This document shows, in pieces, positions 9,459 through 18,126 of a stretch of 64,000 bases of DNA (the stretch's first letter is position 1; each line of letters begins with the position of its first letter). The translations under genes and the position numbers were made by a program. The notes under the pieces are model-generated. The model saw only the letters and a list, made by a program, of their open reading frames with translations, was not told where the DNA came from and ran no database searches. This DNA comes from Nitrospira defluvii (GTDB lineage: Bacteria > Nitrospirota > Nitrospiria > Nitrospirales > Nitrospiraceae), in NCBI GenBank assembly GCA_011525625.1, contig WYAX01000012.1, positions 852,667 to 916,666 on the forward strand, written 5' to 3'.

Positions 9459-9770
9459 TTACGGGGGCGTGCCTTCCGTCGGTGTGACCGCGCCCGCCAT
9501 CATTTCAGGAGTGATATCCACTCGCTTGCCCATGGCGGGAGGGAGCTTCGAGAACCGATCCATACGTTCATTGAGCATGTCGTAGGCCTTGATCTCTTCG
9601 AATCCGGGCTTGTGACTGCCCTTCACCTTCGAGGCAAACGAGGACAGCATTCGGGTGGCGCCGATCTTGTTGCATTGGGGGCAGACCGTATCTTCCGGTC
9701 GGGCGTGCATGGACTGGGTGGCTTCGAACTGGTGAGTACATTGTTCGCAGCGATATTCGTAGACCGGCAT
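9459..9770 (-). CDS. FmdB family zinc ribbon protein
   Basis: The N-terminus MPVYEYRCEQC with a second pair CPQC (Cys8, Cys11, Cys30, Cys33) is the FmdB/CxxC_CxxC regulatory zinc ribbon. The remaining ~60 residues are a poorly conserved tail rich in charged residues and proline. These small proteins are usually annotated as putative regulators, with no firm function. AAGGAG precedes the ATG. Confidence 0.85.
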   Translation of the reverse strand: MPVYEYRCEQCTHQFEATQSMHARPEDTVCPQCNKIGATRMLSSFASKVKGSHKPGFEEIKAYDMLNERMDRFSKLPPAMGKRVDITPEMMAGAVTPTEGTPP

Positions 9771-9821
9771 GGCCGACTCCTTGGATAAGGGGAGAAGGTT
9801 TCGCTCTCTGTAGGGAAACGC

Positions 9822-9851
9822 TTGACCCTATGCGTAACTTTGCACTATTGT
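9822..9851 (+). promoter_or_regulatory. Candidate promoter of the 58-residue protein gene
   Basis: TTGACC (9822-9827) and TATTGT (9846-9851) are separated by 18 bases and lie about 50 bases before the ATG at 9901. The -35 box is good and the -10 box is weak. Confidence 0.4.
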
Positions 9852-9900
9852 ACCCAAACTTTATGTCGAAACGCGAGCCACATTTAGAGGAGCGGTTGAA

Positions 9901-10077
9901 ATGCCCCTGTTAATTCGAAAGTACAAAGGTAGCGGCGGTGTCATGCAGGAGGAGCGGATCGACGATCCGGACCGGATCGAACGGTATATGCGGTTGTTCG
10001 AGGATAAGGACGTCAAGAAACTGGAAAGCGGCGTCAAGACTGTGATCGAGAAGGACGAGTGGCAGCTCCTGCCCTAA
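9901..10077 (+). CDS. Small acidic/basic protein of 58 residues, unknown function
   Basis: A clear ribosome binding site (AGAGGAGCGGTTGAA) precedes the ATG, and a plausible promoter lies upstream. The product is highly charged with no signal or membrane segment. It has a run of mixed acidic and basic residues (QEERIDDPDRIERYM) and a KDEWQLLP end, consistent with a small soluble helical protein. I do not recognise the family. It is divergent from fmdB. Confidence 0.6.
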   Translation: MPLLIRKYKGSGGVMQEERIDDPDRIERYMRLFEDKDVKKLESGVKTVIEKDEWQLLP

Positions 10078-10227
10078 TGCCACCTGCTGGTGGAATCCCA
10101 TAATCTCATGCTCATTGCCCTCACAGGGCCGCTGCGGATGCGATGATTTCCGCGCGTTGCTCTGCCCGCGAGGTGCGTGGTAGGGTTGCAGTCTGACGGT
10201 GAACACGGCGGAATCCGACGGGGTACC

Positions 10228-10431
10228 ATGGTCTATTGGATTCATATTGCACGAGCGATCGATCGAGTGACACTGCACCGGGATCGCTGTTCGGAAGTGC
10301 CGTCCAGCGTCTCCAGCAGCGACTTTTGGGAAGGCGGTTGGTTCGATTACCCGGACAAGGAGCGTGCATTGGCGGCCATGGAGCAAGCCGGGGCCAGCGA
10401 CGAGCGCAAGTGTGCGCTCTGCAAACCATAA
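10228..10431 (+). CDS. Small protein of 67 residues with C-terminal CALC motif, unknown
   Basis: I start the gene at the ATG of MVYWIHI, because the in-frame upstream extension (from 10177) looks random. Residues resembling HRDRC near position 21 and CALC near the end could form a Cys-rich metal site, although only three cysteines are present. The middle holds several aromatic residues (DFWEGGWFDYPDK). No ribosome binding site is obvious. Function unknown. Confidence 0.45.
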   Translation: MVYWIHIARAIDRVTLHRDRCSEVPSSVSSSDFWEGGWFDYPDKERALAAMEQAGASDERKCALCKP

Positions 10432-10558
10432 TCACCGCGTTTAGATTGAACGTGCCGCTTCTGGAGTGCTGAGTGTGCAGATCGGGTCCGGTCGATTTCC
10501 TCACTGTGTGTAATGCAACGTTCATAACTCAGCATTCATCACGTTCTGCCGCTTGACC

Positions 10559-11461
10559 ATGCCTCAACTTGCGCTGCTCCTCACAACCATTGTGTGGGGG
10601 GCAACGTTTCCGGCCACGAAGGCCGCGCTCGACCAAATCTCCCCGTTGTCGTTTCTCTTTCTGCGGTTTCTCCTCGGCATGTTGGTGGTGTTCACGGTGC
10701 TCCTGCTCATGCGCCGCGAACTGACGTGGAATGCCGACATGGTTCGGATGAGCCTGATCGCGAGCAGTTGGCTGTTTCTCGGCTATGTGCTGCAGACGGT
10801 GGGCTTGCATCTGACGACGGCCTCGAACTCGGCATTCATTACCGTGCTATACGTCGTGTTCGTGCCCCTCTACCTCCGCAGGCTGGGTCTGCATACGTGG
10901 GGGGCCAACGGGATTGCTCTAATCGGGCTGTGGTTTTTAGTTAAACCCACAGCCTCCGCCAACCTTGGAGATCTGCTGACGTTGGGCAGCGCGGCGGCGT
11001 TTGCCGCGCACATCGTGTGTTTGGAGCGGTATACGCGAGTGACCGATGCGGTGTCGTTGTTCGTCTGGCAACTGGTGATAATGACGGTGGCCATGTTGGG
11101 GGCGATGTGGTGGGAGCATCCGACGCCGGCCATGTTCGAACCGAGCCGAGTGCTGGTGGTCGGGCTCGTGGTCACCGGGGTGCTGGCGACCGGTGCATTC
11201 GGGGTGCAGATGTGGGCGCAGCAACTCTTGCCGGCCCAGCAAGTCGCACTATTGTTTGCCGCGGAGCCGGCTGTGGCGGCCTGGATGGCCTGGTATTTCT
11301 TGGGCGAAACCCTGGATGCCCAGGGGTGGTTTGGCAGTGTGATGATTCTTGGTGGGGTTTTGCTCGGTTCATGGGTGACAGGTGAGGGGACCGCGGCGCG
11401 GGGGGAGCCTGTGACGGTGGATCCTGATGGAGGGGAACGTGGCGCAGAAGTTCGGGAATAG
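10559..11461 (+). CDS. DMT superfamily (EamA) transporter
   Basis: About 300 residues with ten hydrophobic segments in two EamA repeats, typical of drug/metabolite exporters of the inner membrane. Family hallmarks are TTIVWGATFPATKAAL in the first helix and EPAVAAWMAWYFLGE near the start of the last helices. The substrate is unknown. I prefer the ATG at 10559; a TTG two codons upstream is possible. The C-terminus overlaps the next gene by 35 bases. Confidence 0.82.
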   Translation: MPQLALLLTTIVWGATFPATKAALDQISPLSFLFLRFLLGMLVVFTVLLLMRRELTWNADMVRMSLIASSWLFLGYVLQTVGLHLTTASNSAFITVLYVVFVPLYLRRLGLHTWGANGIALIGLWFLVKPTASANLGDLLTLGSAAAFAAHIVCLERYTRVTDAVSLFVWQLVIMTVAMLGAMWWEHPTPAMFEPSRVLVVGLVVTGVLATGAFGVQMWAQQLLPAQQVALLFAAEPAVAAWMAWYFLGETLDAQGWFGSVMILGGVLLGSWVTGEGTAARGEPVTVDPDGGERGAEVRE

Positions 11462-11909
11462 CCGGTGGGTGCAAGAGGGATTTCTCGATAACCGGGAAGA
11501 CGGGACGGTGGTCGGGCAAATCACATTTGCGGTGTTGGGACCGGTCGATGTGTATCTGGCAGGGAATTGCCGCGGGGAGATTGCCGGCAAGGTGATTCGC
11601 TTCAAGAACAGCCGGTTTGCCGATGAGGACCTCGCCGGGCAGGTGCTGGGGGATGTCGAGATCCCTCAGATCGGGGATGCCAGTTTGATTTCCTTCGATC
11701 CGCACCCGCATTTGGTGCCGCATCCCTATATCGAGTGGTTCTCGATGAAGAAAAATCACTACCGGATTGAGCTGGCTCCGGAGGATGCGTGGATTGCGAC
11801 AGAGGCTGAGGTGGCGGAGATTCATCCCGTGAGCTGCGGGATTCGAGATCGGCTCAAGGGGTTGTACGGGAGGAAGTCTGCGGCGGCGGATGAGTCGGAG
11901 TGGGTGTAA
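11427..11909 (+). CDS. Conserved hypothetical protein, 160 residues
   Basis: The frame overlaps the end of the transporter gene by 35 bases, suggesting translational coupling, or that the real start is a GTG at 11439. The product is a soluble protein rich in beta-prone segments (VGQITFAVLG, VDVYLAGNCRGEIAGKVIRF) and ends in a charged tail. No signal or catalytic motif is evident, and I do not recognise the family. Confidence 0.6.
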   Translation: MEGNVAQKFGNSRWVQEGFLDNREDGTVVGQITFAVLGPVDVYLAGNCRGEIAGKVIRFKNSRFADEDLAGQVLGDVEIPQIGDASLISFDPHPHLVPHPYIEWFSMKKNHYRIELAPEDAWIATEAEVAEIHPVSCGIRDRLKGLYGRKSAAADESEWV

Positions 11910-11921
11910 TGCCGGAACAGA

Positions 11922-11947
11922 GGGGGCGGGCTTGAATGGCCGCCCCC
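11922..11947. terminator. GC-rich hairpin between convergent genes
   Basis: GGGGGCGG (11922-11929) pairs with CCGCCCCC (11940-11947) around a 10-base loop. It sits between the ends of two convergent genes, so it may stop transcription from both sides. No long T run follows, so its efficiency is uncertain. Confidence 0.5.
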
Positions 11948-11958
11948 CCCGGATCTCT

Positions 11959-12975
11959 TTAGGCGAGTTTACTCTTACCTTCCCGGACGTGCATCGGGAC
12001 TTCACGGATATCCCATACCAAGCCCACCGCCTGCATCGCGCGTAGCATGTAGTAGGTGATGTCGATTTCCCACCAATAGAAGCCTTGGCGGGTCGAGGCG
12101 GCATAGTAATGGTGGTTGTTGTGCCACCCCTCGCCGAGGGTGATCATGGCCAGGATGAAGTTGTTCTTGCTGTCGTCCCCCGTCTTGTAGCGCTGAGATC
12201 CGTACACATGCGAGAGCGAGTTGATCGTGCAGGTGCCGTGGAGCAAAGCGACTGTGGAGACGAAGAAGCCCCAGATCAACATTTGCGGACCGTTTGTGCC
12301 GAGGCTTGGCGCATAGGCTTCCAGAAATTTGCCTAGACCGAACATGCCGAACCCGCAGATGGTGGGGACCAGTGTGTCGAAACGATCCAGGAAGCGCAGT
12401 TCAGGGAACTTCGCGAAGTCGCCGATGCTCTTCAGGCGCGGCGGAAAAAATTTCTTCGAGCTGATCCAGCCGATGTGAGCCCAGAGGAATCCGCCCTGGC
12501 GCACGGAATGGGTATCCTCCGGCTTATCCGAGTAGATGTGGTGGTGCCGATGGTGGCCGGCCCACCAGAGAGGGCCACGTTGGGCGCACGATGATCCGAG
12601 CAGTGCGAAGGCGAACTGGCAGGCTCGGGAGGTCTTGAAGGTACGATGTGAGAAGTATCGATGGTACCAACCGGTAATGGCAAACATGCGGATGAAGTAG
12701 AAGGCGGCGCAGACGCCTACGGCGACCCAGCTCCATCCCACGATGAACACGCCGAGGCAGATCAAGTGCACCGTGATGAGAGGAATGGCCCGTAGCCAGT
12801 CGACGGTGGCGGGGGCAGCATCAGTCTTCATGTTTTCGATGCCGGCCCATGAATCAAACCAATGCAGGATGGTCAGCCAGGGTGAAGGGCTCGCGGCCTG
12901 TTCCGTAGGCTGTTCGGCAGTTTTGGACAGCTCACCATTGTCAGGTAAGGTGAGCGGATGCAGATCACTACTCAT
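11959..12975 (-). CDS. Acyl-CoA / fatty acid desaturase (delta-9 type)
   Basis: This membrane di-iron enzyme has the three histidine boxes of acyl-CoA desaturases: HRYFSH (residues 105-110), HHRHHH (141-146) and HNNHHY near residue 294. Hydrophobic helices lie between them, and length (338) fits the family. It would introduce a cis double bond into membrane acyl chains and needs oxygen and an electron donor. A roughly 60-residue N-terminal extension is polar. It is a single gene convergent with the preceding operon. Confidence 0.9.
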   Translation of the reverse strand: MSSDLHPLTLPDNGELSKTAEQPTEQAASPSPWLTILHWFDSWAGIENMKTDAAPATVDWLRAIPLITVHLICLGVFIVGWSWVAVGVCAAFYFIRMFAITGWYHRYFSHRTFKTSRACQFAFALLGSSCAQRGPLWWAGHHRHHHIYSDKPEDTHSVRQGGFLWAHIGWISSKKFFPPRLKSIGDFAKFPELRFLDRFDTLVPTICGFGMFGLGKFLEAYAPSLGTNGPQMLIWGFFVSTVALLHGTCTINSLSHVYGSQRYKTGDDSKNNFILAMITLGEGWHNNHHYYAASTRQGFYWWEIDITYYMLRAMQAVGLVWDIREVPMHVREGKSKLA

Positions 12976-13325
12976 GCCACCTCCACAGTTGTGCGAATCT
13001 AGGATGCGTTACCGAGGGGTCGCGCCGCTGTTGCAGTCGCGGAACTTCATCTTTGCGGCGCTTGCGAGTGATGCGAGAGGCAGGCCGCTGAAGACACTGG
13101 ATTGTGTCTCAGTGAGTGAAGAGACTCGGGCTTTCACACACGTGGAGCCAGTATACACGGATCAGGAGGAAAATGTCGTGAGATTTTTATACCCTGTCAC
13201 AGGAGGTTTGTACACGAGCGGCGATCGGAGTCGGGACTGCGTGCTGGTGCGGAGGGCCGCTCCGTCGTTTCGGGCGTGAGATTGTTTGACTCTGTTCGGA
13301 CTGCCCCTCTACAATGCGCCCCACT
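12976..13325. other. Intergenic stretch between desaturase and hemE
   Basis: No gene is supported here. The left part must hold the desaturase promoter on the minus strand, and the right end holds the hemE promoter. Several AGGAGG-like strings (near 13167 and 13201) are followed only by short frames. Confidence 0.5.
13286..13315 (+). promoter_or_regulatory. hemE promoter, predicted leaderless
   Basis: TTGACT (13286-13291), an 18-base spacer and TACAAT (13310-13315) form a strong sigma-70-type promoter. Only 10 bases separate the -10 box from the ATG at 13326, and no Shine-Dalgarno sequence is present, so the transcript should begin at or just before the start codon. Confidence 0.7.
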
Positions 13326-14351
13326 ATGAATGATCGATTTCTCAAAGCGTGCCGGCGCGAACCGGTTGATTGTACGCCGGTCTGGTTCATGCGCCAGGCA
13401 GGTCGATACATGGTCGAGTATCGACGCCTCCGGGAAAAACACTCCATCCTTGAATTATGTAAGACGCCGGAATTGGCGGCCCAGGTCACCATGCAGCCCA
13501 TCGACCGGTTCGACCTCGATGCGGCCATTATCTTTGCCGACATTTTGCTGCCGCTTGAGCCGATGGGGCTGTCTCTGGAGTTTGCCGAGGGGGAAGGGCC
13601 GATCATTCACAATCCCGTTCGAGATCGCGCTGCCGTGGACCGTCTCAAGGTCATGGATGACGGCGGTCTGCAATACGTCATGGATGCCATCAGCCTCACC
13701 CGCAAAACGTTGGCCGGCCGGGTGCCGCTGATCGGGTTCGCCGGGGCTCCGTTTACGCTGGCGAGCTACGCCATCGAGGGCGGCAGCTCTCGCAACTACA
13801 TCCATACGAAGCAGATGATGTATGGCGAGCCCGAAGTCTGGCACCGCCTGATGGATACATTCGCGCGAGTGATCACCGGCTATCTTCGTCGTCAAATCAA
13901 AGCCGGCGCGCAGGCCGTGCAGTTGTTCGATAGTTGGGTCGGCTGCCTGTCGGCCGGCGACTATGCCGAGTATGTCATGCCGCACGTCCAATTGATTTTC
14001 GACGGCCTCAAACATGAAGGGGTGCCGCTCATTCATTTCGGCACGGGGACGACGGCCATCCTCAAGTCGATGCGACAGGCGGGCGGTGATGTGATCGGCA
14101 TCGATTGGCGTATTCCTCTCGATGAGGCTTGGGCCATGGTGGGGCACGATCGAGCGGTGCAAGGAAACCTGGACCCGGTAGCCCTGTTTGCGCCGATGCC
14201 TGAAATCGAGCGGCGAGTGGCGGACATTCTCCGTCGGGCAGGAGGCCGTCCGGGGCACATTTTCAATCTAGGACATGGGATTCTCCCCAATACGCCCGTG
14301 GAGCATGTCGCGGCCACGATCGATCTCGTCCATCGATTAAGCAAAACATAA
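13326..14351 (+). CDS. hemE: Uroporphyrinogen decarboxylase
   Basis: This 341-residue enzyme removes four acetate carboxyls from uroporphyrinogen III to give coproporphyrinogen III. The N-terminal RQAGRYMVEYR and the FADILLP segment with its catalytic aspartate are textbook HemE motifs. The conserved N-terminus (MNDRFLKACRRE) fixes the start at 13326. It heads a plus-strand heme cluster with hemH 24 bases and hemY further downstream. The start codon lies almost at the predicted transcription start and lacks a ribosome binding site. Confidence 0.95.
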   Translation: MNDRFLKACRREPVDCTPVWFMRQAGRYMVEYRRLREKHSILELCKTPELAAQVTMQPIDRFDLDAAIIFADILLPLEPMGLSLEFAEGEGPIIHNPVRDRAAVDRLKVMDDGGLQYVMDAISLTRKTLAGRVPLIGFAGAPFTLASYAIEGGSSRNYIHTKQMMYGEPEVWHRLMDTFARVITGYLRRQIKAGAQAVQLFDSWVGCLSAGDYAEYVMPHVQLIFDGLKHEGVPLIHFGTGTTAILKSMRQAGGDVIGIDWRIPLDEAWAMVGHDRAVQGNLDPVALFAPMPEIERRVADILRRAGGRPGHIFNLGHGILPNTPVEHVAATIDLVHRLSKT

Positions 14352-14375
14352 TCAGACGTAGGGCTGGAGCTCAGT

Positions 14376-15320
14376 GTGTCTGCATCCCAACCCCCAATCG
14401 CCCTCTTGCTGATGGCCATGGGTGGGCCCGATTGTTTGGAGAACGTCGAGCCGTATCTCATGGATGTCCGGGGTGGGCGACCGACCTCTCCCGAATTGGT
14501 GGAGGAAATCCGAACCCGCTATCGGATGACCGGTGGACGATCTCCTGTGTTAGGGATCATGCGCGAGGTTGCCGCAGCCCTGGAGAGGCGGTTGAACGAC
14601 TCGGGCGGTACGCGGTACCGATGTTACGTCGGGTTGCGGCATTGGCGTCCCTTTATCAAGGACGCCTACGCCGAGTTATTGAAGGACTGCCCGGAGCGGA
14701 TTGTCGGGCTCTGCATGGCGCCGCAATACTCTTCCCTCAGTATCGGGGCCTATGTGAGGAAGGTGGATGACGCGCGGGCTGCCTTGGGCGATGAGACCCC
14801 GATCAGTTTCGTCACCAGTTGGCATCGCCATCCGTTGCTGATCGCCGCGATCGTCGACAATATCCGACGGACCCTGGACCGATTTCCTCAGGACGTGCGC
14901 GGGCAGGTGCCGGTGTTGTTGACGGCTCATAGTCTGCCGGAGCGCGTGGTCGCCATGAAGGATCCCTATCCCGAGGAAGTCCGCGGCACCGCCCAGGCGG
15001 TCGTTACGCAGCTCGGCGGGCAACCGACACGCTTCGCCTATCAAAGCCAGGGGCGTTCCGGGGAGACCTGGTTGGGGCCGTCGGTCGAGGAGACGGTGGA
15101 GGCCTTGGCCCGCGAAGGGCATCGACATGTGCTGGTGGCGCCGATCGGTTTTCTCTGCGACCATGTGGAAACATTGTACGACATTGATGTCGAGCTCACC
15201 CAGTTGGCACGGGCCCAGGGCCTGCAACTGGAACGAATACCCATGCTGAACGCCTCGGCTCCGCTGATCGACATCCTGACGTCGGTGGTGGAGGCGCACG
15301 AGTCGTCGCTGGTTCATTAG
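14376..15320 (+). CDS. hemH: Ferrochelatase
   Basis: A 314-residue ferrochelatase with the usual N-terminal LLMAMGGP, SWHRHPLLI (metal-site histidine) and LTAHSLPERV motifs. It inserts iron into the porphyrin ring in the heme pathway. It starts with GTG 24 bases after hemE. In the order hemE-hemH-hemY it could be either protoporphyrin ferrochelatase or the coproporphyrin enzyme (CpfC); the window has no hemQ to decide. Confidence 0.92.
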   Translation: MSASQPPIALLLMAMGGPDCLENVEPYLMDVRGGRPTSPELVEEIRTRYRMTGGRSPVLGIMREVAAALERRLNDSGGTRYRCYVGLRHWRPFIKDAYAELLKDCPERIVGLCMAPQYSSLSIGAYVRKVDDARAALGDETPISFVTSWHRHPLLIAAIVDNIRRTLDRFPQDVRGQVPVLLTAHSLPERVVAMKDPYPEEVRGTAQAVVTQLGGQPTRFAYQSQGRSGETWLGPSVEETVEALAREGHRHVLVAPIGFLCDHVETLYDIDVELTQLARAQGLQLERIPMLNASAPLIDILTSVVEAHESSLVH

Positions 15321-15331
15321 CGGCACTACCT

Positions 15332-16801
15332 GTGGCGCGCACTCCTAAGTCGGTCATCATTGTCGGTGGAGGCATCTCGGGCCTCTCCACGGCGTTTGCC
15401 CTGCTGGAACAGGCCGCGTCCGTCGACCTGCCGCTTTCCTGCATTATCCTTGATGCAGCGCCGGTCTGGGGCGGCAAGATCGTGACCCATCGAGTCGGAC
15501 GGTGGGTGATGGAGGCCGGGCCCGACTCGTTTCTGTCCCAGAAGCCTTGGGGAATGGATCTCTGCCGACGACTGGGGCTTGCAGAGCAGCTGATCGACAC
15601 CAACCCGGTTGAGAAAAAGGCGAGTGTCCTCAGGGGCGGGCAGTTGCATGAATTGCCGGAAGGGCTGGTGACCTTTACGCCATCGCAACTGGGCCCATTT
15701 TTTCGCAGCGGGCTCTTGTCTTGGATGGATCTGGCCCGTATGGGCTGTGATGTGTTGATTCCGCCGAGACGGTCGACGGACGATGAATCGTTGGCTGCGT
15801 TTTTTCGCCGCCGGTTCGGGCGGCATGCGTGTGAGCGGGTTATGGAGCCCTTGATGGCCGGTATCTATGCCGGCGATGCCGAGCAGATGAGTCTCCGTGC
15901 AACCTTCCCTCGATTCTACGAATTGGAACAGACCCATGGCAGTGTGATTCGCGGCATGATGGCGGCTCGCCGGGCCCGTGCACAGACCGTCTCCGACGGT
16001 CGACCGCGGCATACGATGTTTGTGACGCTGAAGAATGGCTTGGCGGATCTGGTGGCGGGGATGACGGCACGGATTCAGCAGGCCGGCGGCGTGCTGAAGT
16101 CCGGGATACAAGCAGAGGCGGTGCGGGTTCGGTCGCATCAGGCCGGCCGCTGGATGTACGATGTGATCTGCTCTGATGGAACCGCGTTGTCGGCGGAGGC
16201 GTTGGTGTTGGCGACGCCGGCTTACGTCAGTGCCGATCTCGTTCGGCCCCTCAGTCCCCTGGCGGCCGGATTAATGGAGACCATTCCGTACGCGTCAACG
16301 GCAACGATTTCTCTGATTTATCCGGCCGCGGCGGTCGGACGCAGCTTGCAAGGGTTTGGCTTTGTCGTCCCACGGGTCGAGGGGCGTGATTTGATTGCCG
16401 CGACGTGGACCTCGATCAAGTGGCCCCACCGTGCGCCCCCGGACGAGGTCTCGGTGCGTTGTTATCTCGGCGGTGTTGGGCGGGAGGCGATCTTAGAGCG
16501 GGACGACGAGGCGCTGGTGCGCTGCGTGCGAGACGAATTGGCGTCGATTGTCGGACTCCACGCGACCCCGCAGTACGTGGAGGTGAACCGGTGGCATCGA
16601 GCGATGCCGCAGTATACGATCGGGCACCTCGACCGACTGACTCAGCTGGAGGCGGCGGTGTCTCGATTCGGCGGGTTAACGATCACAGGCGCCGGGTATC
16701 GGGGCGTGGGTTTGCCTGATTGCATCAGGGACGGGACAGAGACGGCAGCCCGGACGCTTCGTTATCTGCAGTCGACTGTGACCAACAGGTCGGAATCATG
16801 A
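15332..16801 (+). CDS. hemY: Protoporphyrinogen/coproporphyrinogen oxidase, HemY type
   Basis: The N-terminus VIIVGGGISGLSTAFALLE is an FAD-binding Rossmann motif, and the 489-residue length and C-terminal TGAGYRGVGLPDCI match the oxygen-dependent HemY (HemG2/CgoX) family. The enzyme oxidises the porphyrinogen ring, the step next to metal insertion. It starts with GTG 11 bases after hemH, so the three genes form an operon. Whether it acts on protoporphyrinogen or coproporphyrinogen is open. Confidence 0.9.
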   Translation: MARTPKSVIIVGGGISGLSTAFALLEQAASVDLPLSCIILDAAPVWGGKIVTHRVGRWVMEAGPDSFLSQKPWGMDLCRRLGLAEQLIDTNPVEKKASVLRGGQLHELPEGLVTFTPSQLGPFFRSGLLSWMDLARMGCDVLIPPRRSTDDESLAAFFRRRFGRHACERVMEPLMAGIYAGDAEQMSLRATFPRFYELEQTHGSVIRGMMAARRARAQTVSDGRPRHTMFVTLKNGLADLVAGMTARIQQAGGVLKSGIQAEAVRVRSHQAGRWMYDVICSDGTALSAEALVLATPAYVSADLVRPLSPLAAGLMETIPYASTATISLIYPAAAVGRSLQGFGFVVPRVEGRDLIAATWTSIKWPHRAPPDEVSVRCYLGGVGREAILERDDEALVRCVRDELASIVGLHATPQYVEVNRWHRAMPQYTIGHLDRLTQLEAAVSRFGGLTITGAGYRGVGLPDCIRDGTETAARTLRYLQSTVTNRSES

Positions 16802-16829
16802 TGAGTGAGATGAGAGAGGACATGCGGAC

Positions 16830-17246
16830 ATGCTCAACGACCAGTTAGTGATCTCCAATGTGGCCGGCCCGTTCCGTGAGCCGAGGGAGCCGGTGTTTTC
16901 GTATGACTATTCCATTCAACGGGCCACCTGGGCGGCGACCCATGCGGTTCGTGTGAAGATCGCCCTGGCCGAGGAGTTGGACTATGTGAAGACCAAGCTG
17001 CTCGGCACGGTCACCGGCAGTCCGGGCCAACAGCTGATGCTGAACAAGTTGCTCTCGCGCAAGATCGGGGATGAGAAGCTGCGGATCGCTGAGGCCGAAG
17101 GCTGGTTGAAGGACCGCGCCGACGTCTTGGTCCCACCCTTCACGGGTCCGCTCGCCCATCACTTTCCGCAGCTCGATGCCTGGGTTCAAACCGAGCAGGA
17201 GGCTCTGCGAGCCGAGATCAAACAGACGATCGGCCTCGGGGCCTAA
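16830..17246 (+). CDS. Hypothetical protein, 138 residues, at the end of the heme operon
   Basis: A soluble alpha-helical protein without signal peptide. It has a conserved-looking N-terminal strand region followed by helices rich in Glu, Lys and Leu. It begins 28 bases after hemY and is likely co-transcribed. It contains only a few histidines and no cysteine, so it is not an obvious heme-binding protein. I do not recognise the family; a heme-pathway accessory role is only suggested by position. Confidence 0.6.
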   Translation: MLNDQLVISNVAGPFREPREPVFSYDYSIQRATWAATHAVRVKIALAEELDYVKTKLLGTVTGSPGQQLMLNKLLSRKIGDEKLRIAEAEGWLKDRADVLVPPFTGPLAHHFPQLDAWVQTEQEALRAEIKQTIGLGA

Positions 17247-17511
17247 TTTCTTCGCTTCCGTGCGCCTGCCACGCGCATCCCCTCCACGCACAGAATCTGT
17301 GGATAAGCATGTGCATATCGGCTTCGGTGCCGTCCCAGGCCCTCAGCTGAACGGCCCTTGAGCAGCCTGCACAAGTTTTAGGCATTGGGGTAAGCATACA
17401 GGAGACCACAATAGGCGGTAGAAGATGAAAACCCCTAGGGGCATCTTTGCCGATCCTCATAGGGCTGGGGATAGCGAAGGCCTTCCTGGAGCGGGTTTTC
17501 GGCTGAGGAGC

Positions 17512-18126
17512 CTAAAAAATGCGTCGATAGTGTTTGCTATGCACGCCGGATTCGTCGGCAAATCCGATGGCCCCGGTGTCGGGATTGCTCGTATCGTTCA
17601 GGTCGATACGGTAGTGGCCGCGCACCTGTTCCATCGCTTCTTCGAATGGAATCGCCTGCGGGTAGAGGTTTCCCGGAGCATGGGCGCCGCGCGCCAAGGT
17701 TCCGACGACTTCCGGTGTGGCATATTTCGGGTCTGAAAAGATGTAGAGATCGGCGACGGCCTGGTCGCCGAGTTTGTGGCCGGGGCTGGTGGCCGGAAGC
17801 ATGGACGGCAGACTCTGATCCAACCGGGCGTCCTTGAATCGTTTCAACAGCCCGACGACTTGACTGGTCGTGACCTGCGCCGGCACCACGATACTCACGG
17901 CATTAAATTCCGTCAACGTCGCGTGAACCTTGTACATCACCGGTGCCGCATCGGGATCTTCGATCACGACCTGCGAAATCTCCGGGCCGGTCGCCTGTTT
18001 CTGTTTGCCGCTGGGCACGGCAAGATTGATGAGGAGCCACATGATCAGGATGGCGCCGAAGAGCACGAGGAGCGGATGGAGCCCCGCGCGTTTGCCTTCT
18101 TCGTATGGATTCTTGTCGGTCGTCAT
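17512..18126 (-). CDS. Membrane-anchored hypothetical protein, 204 residues
   Basis: I start at MTTDKN, where the ATG overlaps the mazG stop (ATGA), so translation is coupled. A single hydrophobic segment (residues ~18-40) anchors a mainly periplasmic domain of about 160 residues with mixed alpha/beta character. No family is recognised. The frame continues 72 bases upstream inside mazG, but that extension lacks sense. Confidence 0.65.
   Translation of the reverse strand: MTTDKNPYEEGKRAGLHPLLVLFGAILIMWLLINLAVPSGKQKQATGPEISQVVIEDPDAAPVMYKVHATLTEFNAVSIVVPAQVTTSQVVGLLKRFKDARLDQSLPSMLPATSPGHKLGDQAVADLYIFSDPKYATPEVVGTLARGAHAPGNLYPQAIPFEEAMEQVRGHYRIDLNDTSNPDTGAIGFADESGVHSKHYRRIF

Noticed and set aside
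12743..13279. A 178-codon plus-strand frame running into the hemE upstream region
   Set aside because: Its first half is antisense to the desaturase gene and the remainder resembles no protein; there is no start signal.
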